Shown here: one piece after another, positions 58,448 to 64,000 of the stretch
Numbering within the stretch: the stretch's first letter is position 1
Layout: every line of letters starts with the position of its first letter
NCBI GenBank assembly: GCA_024235735.1
Contig: JACKLU010000009.1
Location: 1 to 64,000, forward strand
Source: Burkholderiales bacterium
GTDB lineage: Bacteria > Pseudomonadota > Gammaproteobacteria > Burkholderiales > Nitrosomonadaceae
DNA: 64,000 nt
Direction: 5' to 3'
Notes under the pieces: generated by a model
Seen by the model: only the letters and a program-made list of their open reading frames with translations
What the model was told of the DNA's origin: nothing
The model's database searches: none
Position numbers and translations under genes: made by a program

Positions 58448-59122
58448 ATGACCGTATTACAGAAAGGCGCGATCGGAACGTTACTGACCGGGGCGCTGCT
58501 TGGGATCGTACTGATTGGGGTAGTGTTTGGAGGAGAAGCGGCGCTGTCGACGGAAGAATTCTGCACGAGCTGCCATTCGATGACGTACACACAGGACGAA
58601 TTGAAGGAATCGACGCATTATGGCGCACTGGGCGTCAATCCTGGCTGCAAGGACTGTCATATACCGCAGGGATTCAGGAATTTCCATCTGGCGGTATATA
58701 CGCACGTTGTGGATGGAGCGCGGGAATTGTGGCTGGAGCTGGTGAATGATTATTCGACGCTGGAGAAATTCAATGAGCGTCGCTTGATCATGGCGCACGA
58801 TGCGCGGATGAATCTGAAGAAATGGGACAGTGTGACCTGTCGGGATTGTCATAAGAACCCTGATCCGCCGGGAGAAGATGCGCAGGCGGCGCACAAGCGG
58901 ATGGAAACGCATGGAGCGACGTGTATAGATTGTCATCAGAATCTGGTGCATGAAGAAGCGCCGATGACGGATCTGGATGCGAGCCGGGAGCAGAAGAAGC
59001 TGGTATTGAAGGCTGACGGCTGGGATGACTGGGATGGGGCAGACGAGGACGATGAAGACGACGAGGACGAGGATGAAGACGACGATGAAGACGACGATGA
59101 AGAAGATGAAGACGATGATTAA
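58448..59122 (+). CDS. cycB: Cytochrome cM552, NapC/NrfH-type quinone reductase
   Basis: A 224-residue membrane tetrahaem cytochrome thought to pass electrons from c554 to the quinone pool. The N-terminal helix (about residues 7-28) anchors it. Four CxxCH sites: CTSCH, CKDCH, CRDCH and CIDCH, with NapC/NrfH-type spacing. The C-terminal ~28 residues (from about 197) are a near-uninterrupted run of Asp and Glu, longer than in c554. ATG 58448 follows AGGGAGACC. It ends the hao cluster. Confidence 0.95.
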   Translation: MTVLQKGAIGTLLTGALLGIVLIGVVFGGEAALSTEEFCTSCHSMTYTQDELKESTHYGALGVNPGCKDCHIPQGFRNFHLAVYTHVVDGARELWLELVNDYSTLEKFNERRLIMAHDARMNLKKWDSVTCRDCHKNPDPPGEDAQAAHKRMETHGATCIDCHQNLVHEEAPMTDLDASREQKKLVLKADGWDDWDGADEDDEDDEDEDEDDDEDDDEEDEDDD

Positions 59123-59370
59123 GTCTTTTTGTTCTCGTTCTTAAAACATGAGTTTTAAGAACTGATCGAATTTTCAAATGGGTTAAAATTTTTGCATGTA
59201 ATTCCTGTGGCTAGCTAGCGCCGCACCGGCATGAACAGATTTAAATCGAGTCATGCTGGTGCATGCGTAAAGCTTCCGGTGAATAAGGCAATAAATTAAA
59301 AGTATTAGCGCTCTATGGGTAATAGAGTTATATGAAGCATTATTTCCTTTAGCGTATCCAAAGCTTAATG

Positions 59371-59394
59371 ACCCGCATCAGCGGGTTTTTTTTT
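59371..59394 (+). terminator. Terminator after the hao cluster
   Basis: ACCCGC-ATCA-GCGGGT (59371-59386) followed by eight T residues is a clean rho-independent terminator, 250 bases after the cycB stop. It sets the end of the hao transcript and excludes the TTG at 59393 as a start of the next gene. Confidence 0.9.
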
Positions 59395-59404
59395 GAGAGT
59401 TTCA

Positions 59405-60160
59405 ATGTTAAATCACTTGTCACATCCGGAGATGCAATATCCGCATCGTAGTCGAGATTATTTTATAGCCGGATTTACTTTTTTTTGTGTTGCAGTAAGC
59501 CTCGTCATTGATGGCAGTGCAAGTCTAGAAACGCAGAACCTATTGGGCGTCATTGCGTGGATTTTTTTATTTGCACTTCTTGTCGGGGAAAATAGAGAAG
59601 TAAGAATGCAAGTGGTTATCGCTGTTGCGTTTGCAACTGCCGGCGAACATTTTGCCTCCATTTATATGGAAGGTTATACCTATCGCTTTGGAAATGTACC
59701 GCATTATGTTCCACCAGGTCACGGCATGGTTTATTTAACGGCCGTTGCGCTGGCACGATCAGGTTTTTTTCAAATGCATGCGCGCAAAATAGCAATTTTT
59801 GTATTTGTTACAGGTGGATTATGGTCGGTCTGGGGAATCAGCGGAATACCTGAGCAAGGTGATCAGGTAGGCGCATTTCTTTTTGTGATTTTTGTAATAT
59901 GCGTACTAAAAGGACGGTCGCCTTTAGTTTATCTGGGGGCTTTTTTCATTTGCACATGGCTCGAAATTGTTGGAACGGCTGCTGGCACCTGGAAATGGGC
60001 GGAAATTGAACCGGTATTCGATTGGTCGCAGGGTAATCCGCCAAGTGGTGTTGCAGCTTGGTATTGCTTAGTTGACGCGGTTGCAATTGGATTTGCGCCG
60101 ATCTGTCTGCGCGGATTGAAAAAAATTACAAATTGGTATAAAAGATCGATCATCAGTTGA
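59405..60160 (+). CDS. Conserved multi-pass membrane protein, unknown function
   Basis: A 251-residue protein from ATG 59405; the TTG at 59393 lies in the terminator T tract and is rejected. About seven hydrophobic helices alternate with short loops; a conserved-looking loop reads MEGYTYRFGNVPHYVPPGHGMVY (read as two parts), rich in Tyr/His/Pro. No catalytic motif is recognised. Sequence near the end (WKWAEIEPVFDWSQGNPPSG) may be a lumenal loop. It lies between the hao cluster and thrS without an operon link. Confidence 0.7.
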   Translation: MLNHLSHPEMQYPHRSRDYFIAGFTFFCVAVSLVIDGSASLETQNLLGVIAWIFLFALLVGENREVRMQVVIAVAFATAGEHFASIYMEGYTYRFGNVPHYVPPGHGMVYLTAVALARSGFFQMHARKIAIFVFVTGGLWSVWGISGIPEQGDQVGAFLFVIFVICVLKGRSPLVYLGAFFICTWLEIVGTAAGTWKWAEIEPVFDWSQGNPPSGVAAWYCLVDAVAIGFAPICLRGLKKITNWYKRSIIS

Positions 60161-60214
60161 TACGTGATTGTGAAATTGAATGATTTTAGATAATTCTAAA
60201 TTAGGAAAAAACAA

Positions 60215-62122
60215 GTGACTGTAATTCGATTACCGGACGGCTCGGAAAGAGTATTTGAACATCCTGTGACCGTAATGGATGTGGCAGCCTCAATAGGAAC
60301 AGGACTAGCACGCGCAGCTATAGCAGGAAAGATCAATGGCAAATTGGTCGACCTTGATCGACTGATTAAAGAAGATAGTGAACTCACAATTATTACAGAG
60401 AAAGATGCTGAGGGTCTTGAAATTATCAGGCATTCCAGTGCACACCTTTTAGCGCATGCGGTAAAAGAATTATTTCCAGAGGTACAAGTAACTATCGGGC
60501 CAGTGATTGAGGATGGTTTTTATTATGATTTTTCTTATAAACGTCCGTTTACGCCGGAAGATCTTGATGCGATAGAACATCGAATGCTTGAAATTAGCAA
60601 GCGAAATATCAAAATCGAGAGAAAGGTTTGGGAACGCTCAGCGGCAATCAGTTTTTTTAAACGACTGGGTGAGCACTATAAAGCACAGATTATTGAATCG
60701 ATACCCGGCGAGGAAGATTTGACACTGTATACGCAGGGGAATTTTACCGATTTATGTCGCGGCCCTCACGTTCCGAATACTTCCAAGCTCAAAATATTTA
60801 AGTTGATGAAAGTTGCTGGAGCGTATTGGCGGGGCGATTCAAAAAATGAGATGCTTCAAAGAATCTACGGAACGGCATGGACAACAAAGAATGATCAGAA
60901 TGATTATTTGCACAAACTGGAAGAGGCGGAAAAAAGAGATCATCGTAAAATAGGTAAACAGCTGGATTTGTTTCATACACAAGATGAAGCGCCTGGCATG
61001 GTATTCTGGCATCCGAAAGGATGGATACTGTGGCAGCAAATAGAGCAGTATATGCGGTGTGTGCAGAATGAAAATGAGTACCAGGAAATTCGCACCCCCC
61101 AGGTTCTGGACAAGGAATTGTGGAAGCAGTCCGGTCATTGGGATAATTTTCGTGAAAATATGTTTATCACGGACACCGAAGATCGAAGCTTTGCGATTAA
61201 ACCGATGAACTGTCCGGGGCATGTGCAGATCTTCAAGCAAGGACTCAGAAGTTATCGCGACTTACCAATGAGACTCGCTGAATTTGGCTCGTGTCATCGT
61301 AACGAGGCTTCTGGGGCACTGCACGGTATTATGCGTGTTCGAGGTTTTACGCAGGATGATGCACATATTTTTTGCACGGAAGATCAAATTCAGGGCGAAG
61401 TAGTGAAGTTTATAAACTTGTTAAAGTTTGTTTACGCAGATTTCGGATTTAAGGATATTCTGGTCAAACTGTCGACGCGTCCGATTAAACGCGTGGGTAC
61501 AGATAATCAGTGGGATAAATCAGAAAGCGCACTAGAAGCCGCGCTCGATCAAGCAGGATTGGAGTGGGAATTGCAGCCGGGAGAAGGCGCATTTTACGGA
61601 CCAAAAATAGAATTTGCATTAAAAGATTGCATTGGTCGAATATGGCAATGCGGTACACTGCAGCTGGATTTTTCCATGCCTGAACGCCTGGGTGCGGAAT
61701 ATGTTGCAGAAGACAATACACGACAAGTGCCGGTTATGTTGCACAGGGCTATTTTAGGGTCGCTGGAACGTTTTATCGGAATTTTAATAGAACATTATGC
61801 CGGTGTATTTCCTCTGTGGTTGGCCCCGATTCAGGTTGCTGTATTGAATATATCCAAGGGGCAAGCAGAATATGTGGAGAAAGTGACAAGAGAATTAAAA
61901 CGGTGTGGGTTCAGAGTGATACAAGACTTGAGAAATGAGAAAATAACCTATAAAATCCGTGAGCACAGCTTACAGAAGCTTCCTTATCAAATTATTGTAG
62001 GTGACGCGGAAGTAAATGCTAATCTGGTTTCTGTGCGTATTCGTGGCGGAGAAGATTTAGGTCAAATGTCGCTAGAAAATCTGATTAAGCGTCTTAAAAA
62101 GGAAGTTGAATTAAAGCAATGA
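60215..62122 (+). CDS. thrS: Threonine-tRNA ligase
   Basis: A 635-residue class II synthetase. Order: TGS domain (residues 1-60, [18 protein letters not shown]), editing domain with [16 protein letters not shown], catalytic core with [37 protein letters not shown] and YGPKIEF, and the C-terminal anticodon domain. The start is GTG 60215 with AGGAAA ahead. It heads the standard thrS-infC-rpmI-rplT-pheS cluster. No autoregulatory tRNA-like leader was recognised. Confidence 0.97.
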   Translation: MTVIRLPDGSERVFEHPVTVMDVAASIGTGLARAAIAGKINGKLVDLDRLIKEDSELTIITEKDAEGLEIIRHSSAHLLAHAVKELFPEVQVTIGPVIEDGFYYDFSYKRPFTPEDLDAIEHRMLEISKRNIKIERKVWERSAAISFFKRLGEHYKAQIIESIPGEEDLTLYTQGNFTDLCRGPHVPNTSKLKIFKLMKVAGAYWRGDSKNEMLQRIYGTAWTTKNDQNDYLHKLEEAEKRDHRKIGKQLDLFHTQDEAPGMVFWHPKGWILWQQIEQYMRCVQNENEYQEIRTPQVLDKELWKQSGHWDNFRENMFITDTEDRSFAIKPMNCPGHVQIFKQGLRSYRDLPMRLAEFGSCHRNEASGALHGIMRVRGFTQDDAHIFCTEDQIQGEVVKFINLLKFVYADFGFKDILVKLSTRPIKRVGTDNQWDKSESALEAALDQAGLEWELQPGEGAFYGPKIEFALKDCIGRIWQCGTLQLDFSMPERLGAEYVAEDNTRQVPVMLHRAILGSLERFIGILIEHYAGVFPLWLAPIQVAVLNISKGQAEYVEKVTRELKRCGFRVIQDLRNEKITYKIREHSLQKLPYQIIVGDAEVNANLVSVRIRGGEDLGQMSLENLIKRLKKEVELKQ

Positions 62123-62152
62123 TTTTTCATTTAGATTATATGGAGAATTGCC

Positions 62153-62722
62153 ATAGTACAAGAAAAGGCAGCGCGCATAAATGATGAAATAGATGTGCCA
62201 GAAGTACGCTTAATTGGCTTGGACGGTGAGCAGATGGGTATAGTGATGCTGGCTGAAGCCAATGAGCTGGCTGAAGAAGCAGGAGTGGATCTGGTCGAGA
62301 TAGCGCCAACAGCACAACCTCCAGTTTGTCGGTTGATGGATTATGGAAAGTTTCGTTATCAAGAAAGTAAACGAAAACATGATGCGAAACTGAAACAAAA
62401 GCAGGTACAAATAAAGGAAATCAAATTTAGACCTAATACGGATGAAGGCGATTATCGAATCAAGTTACGCAATTTGATAAATTTCTTGAACGATGGTGAT
62501 AAAGTCAAGGTAACACTCCGGTTTCGTGGTCGTGAGATGGCGCATCAGGAATTTGGTGTGCGTATTCTTGAGCGCGTAAGAGATGATCTGGACTCTTATG
62601 CGACAGTAGAGCAATTTCCAAAAATGGAAGGCAGACAAATGGTGATGGTGTTATCACCAAAGAAAAAGGAAACGAAAACAAGTAAAACAAAAACAGCGAC
62701 CAGTGATTCCATTCCAACATGA
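62153..62722 (+). CDS. infC: Translation initiation factor IF-3 with non-canonical start
   Basis: About 189 residues. The conserved N-terminus [17 protein letters not shown] begins upstream of the first ordinary codon (GTG 62195), so that codon is not the start. In frame, ATT 62147 and ATA 62153 are the candidates: TGGAG (62141-62145) lies 7 bases before the ATA but only 1 before the ATT, so ATA 62153 is preferred. Starts of this rare class on infC allow IF3 to repress its own translation, as the AUU of E. coli does. The two IF3 domains are intact, with [13 protein letters not shown] in the linker region. Confidence 0.92.
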   Translation: MVQEKAARINDEIDVPEVRLIGLDGEQMGIVMLAEANELAEEAGVDLVEIAPTAQPPVCRLMDYGKFRYQESKRKHDAKLKQKQVQIKEIKFRPNTDEGDYRIKLRNLINFLNDGDKVKVTLRFRGREMAHQEFGVRILERVRDDLDSYATVEQFPKMEGRQMVMVLSPKKKETKTSKTKTATSDSIPT

Positions 62723-62875
62723 TGGTCAGGTCAATAGATGTTTTTTTATGATTGTGTGTCTACAGGGGCATGTAGTATTAGAAGTGAACGTATTACAAGT
62801 GATGAAGGGTTATAAAAGTTTTTCATAAATAATATGGAAACACCTGAAGTCATATTATAAAAGGAGGGTATAGCA

Positions 62876-63073
62876 ATGCCTAAAATGAAGACTAAAAGCA
62901 GCGCGGCAAAACGCTTTAAAGTTCGCGCTAGCGGAAGTATTAAACGTGCGCAGGCTTTCAAGCGTCATATACTGACAAAAAAAACGACAAAGAATAAACG
63001 ACAACTCAGAGGAATAACCAGTGTTCATCCCAGTGATGCTTCGTCGGTTCATTCAATGTTGCCTTATGCATAG
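62876..63073 (+). CDS. rpmI: 50S ribosomal protein L35
   Basis: A 65-residue basic protein, [19 protein letters not shown] at the start, as in all L35. ATG 62876 is preceded by AAGGAGGG. It is co-transcribed with rplT 12 bases downstream. Confidence 0.97.
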   Translation: MPKMKTKSSAAKRFKVRASGSIKRAQAFKRHILTKKTTKNKRQLRGITSVHPSDASSVHSMLPYA

Positions 63074-63085
63074 GAGTGTTGATCA

Positions 63086-63445
63086 ATGCCTAGAGTAAAA
63101 CGTGGTGTTACGGCGCATGCGCGACATAAAAAAATTCTCAATCTTGCAAAGGGGTATAGAGGGCGTCGTAAGAATGTATATCGAATTGCCAAGCAAGCAG
63201 TGATGAAAGCTGGACAATACGCTTATCGTGACAGGCGTCAACGTAAACGGCAATTCAGAGCATTATGGATTGCGCGTATCAATGCGGCAGCACGGGAATG
63301 CGGATTGTCCTACAGCGTTTTTATGAATGGTTTGAAAAAAGCAAGCATTGGAATCGATAGAAAAGTATTGGCTGATTTAGCAATATTTGACAAAATTGCT
63401 TTCGAGAAAATTGTTGAACGGGCTAAAGAAAGTTTGGCTATCTGA
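63086..63445 (+). CDS. rplT: 50S ribosomal protein L20
   Basis: A 119-residue protein, opening [16 protein letters not shown] and containing the conserved [17 protein letters not shown] and [17 protein letters not shown]20 binds 23S rRNA early in assembly and, in enteric bacteria, represses its operon. A terminator follows 20 bases after the stop. Confidence 0.98.
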   Translation: MPRVKRGVTAHARHKKILNLAKGYRGRRKNVYRIAKQAVMKAGQYAYRDRRQRKRQFRALWIARINAAARECGLSYSVFMNGLKKASIGIDRKVLADLAIFDKIAFEKIVERAKESLAI

Positions 63446-63465
63446 ATATTTTCTCAACAGAAATA

Positions 63466-63500
63466 GGGAGGTGTTGGGTTTGACCCAAACCTCCCTTTTT
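63466..63500 (+). terminator. Terminator or attenuator between rplT and pheS
   Basis: GGGAGGTGTTGGGT pairs with ACCCAAACCTCCC around a TTG loop (one bulged base) and is followed by TTTTT. It lies 20 bases after rplT and 188 before pheS. It could be a terminator or a pheST attenuator; no Phe-rich leader peptide was found. Confidence 0.8.
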
Positions 63501-63687
63501 ATATTGACCATGAGCGAGTGTGCGTAATTGGATTTTTCCGGAACCTGGCATTTTTAGAGGTTGCAATTATTACTTAGTAAGTCATTGATGAGCAGCAAAG
63601 GGGAGGGCTCTGGTGTTGCTGGAGTACCAAAGGGTTTGAAGTGAAGTGAATTGTACAGTTTGAATAAAATATTGAGCTTAGGTTCGC

Positions 63688-64000
63688 ATGAGAGATTTAA
63701 ATGATATTGTAAAAGAAGCAGAGCATCTATTTGATACTACGGATGATCCCAACGAATTGGAGCATGTTAAAGCGCGTTATCTTGGTAAAAATGGTGAATT
63801 AACAGAATTACTCAAAGGGTTGAGTAAGCTCCCCTTGGATCAACGTCCAGATATGGGCAGCCGAATTAATCAGACAAAAAGCCAGATCGAAACCTTATTG
63901 AAGTCACGTCGGCTTTATTTGCAGGAGCAGATACTCAGGGAAAAGCTGAAAGAAGAAGCGCTCGATGTGACTATGCCTGGAAGAGGGTATACAAAAGGCG
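63688..64000 (+). CDS. pheS: Phenylalanine-tRNA ligase alpha subunit, 5' part
   Basis: The frame starts at ATG 63688 (MRDLNDIVKEAEHLF) and is open to the right edge (about 104 residues). The N-terminal coiled-coil domain of PheS is recognisable: RYLGKNGELTELLKGLSKL, then MGSRINQTKSQIETLL, and LDVTMPGRGYTKG leading to the catalytic core. It is truncated by the window. Confidence 0.92.
   Translation, partial: MRDLNDIVKEAEHLFDTTDDPNELEHVKARYLGKNGELTELLKGLSKLPLDQRPDMGSRINQTKSQIETLLKSRRLYLQEQILREKLKEEALDVTMPGRGYTKG

Noticed and set aside
59393..59404. TTG start for the membrane protein after hao
   Set aside because: The TTG falls in the T tract of the hao terminator; ATG 59405 is the first usable start.

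Overview
The window comes from a chemolithotrophic ammonia-oxidising betaproteobacterium of the Nitrosomonas type. The decisive evidence is a complete hydroxylamine-oxidation cluster at 54.8-59.1 kb: an octahaem hydroxylamine dehydrogenase (haoA), haoB, tetrahaem cytochrome c554 (cycA) and membrane tetrahaem cytochrome cM552 (cycB). An Rh-type ammonia channel, a hopanoid-modification operon and a cupredoxin/beta-propeller protein fit the same lifestyle. The genus is inferred from gene content; no 16S or amo gene is present.

Layout. 1-6.0 kb: right part of a type I restriction-modification locus, visibly GC-richer than the rest: hsdS 3' end, a Schlafen/AlbA-type putative ATPase with five 21-bp repeats, hsdR and a YgjP-type metallopeptidase. 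A 143-bp MITE follows. 6.3-16.7 kb: a small lipoprotein, a PhoD-like phosphatase, the three-gene proton-translocating transhydrogenase (pntAA-pntAB-pntB), an ornithine-cyclodeaminase-family protein, Hsp20, a DUF3750 protein, a Sel1-lytic transglycosylase and a TPR-like protein. 16.8-25.6 kb: a NYN-domain protein, a GCS2 amidoligase plus M14 deacylase pair, pyrE, an exonuclease III, an AmpG-like permease, a REC-HPt protein and the Rh channel. 26.2-29.7 kb: an ECF sigma / anti-sigma / subtilase operon and a TorF-like outer-membrane protein. 30.1-32.0 kb: a cupredoxin-YVTN protein. 32-37 kb: an insertion graveyard (IS4 and IS110 remnants, a MITE, a probable group II intron 5' fragment) around a small acidic gene, a Crp/Fnr regulator and an HD-GYP protein.

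37.3-42.5 kb: a WD40-like protein, then purM-purN-DUF3108-rsmB-like methyltransferase. 42.5-48.2 kb (minus strand): hpnH-hpnB-hpnM-hpnN, which make and move extended hopanoids. 48.6-49.2 kb: a peptidoglycan-binding lipoprotein. Then a second copy of the 141-bp MITE. 50.0-53.3 kb: folP, glmM and pstS, the last with a Pho-box-like promoter. 53.8-59.1 kb: a His-rich secreted protein and the hao cluster, closed by a strong terminator. 59.4-64 kb: a membrane protein and the translation cluster thrS-infC-rpmI-rplT-pheS (cut by the window edge); infC appears to use a non-canonical start.

The energy core works as follows: HAO oxidises hydroxylamine in the periplasm, c554 collects the electrons and the membrane cytochrome cM552 passes them to quinone. 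Transhydrogenase can then supply NADPH. The most unusual items are the anti-sigma factor that appears fused to a subtilisin-propeptide-like domain beside its own subtilase, the cupredoxin-propeller fusion, the long acidic tails on both hao-cluster cytochromes, the His-rich protein next to hao that shares a promoter element with pstS, and two MITE families with intact target-site duplications.
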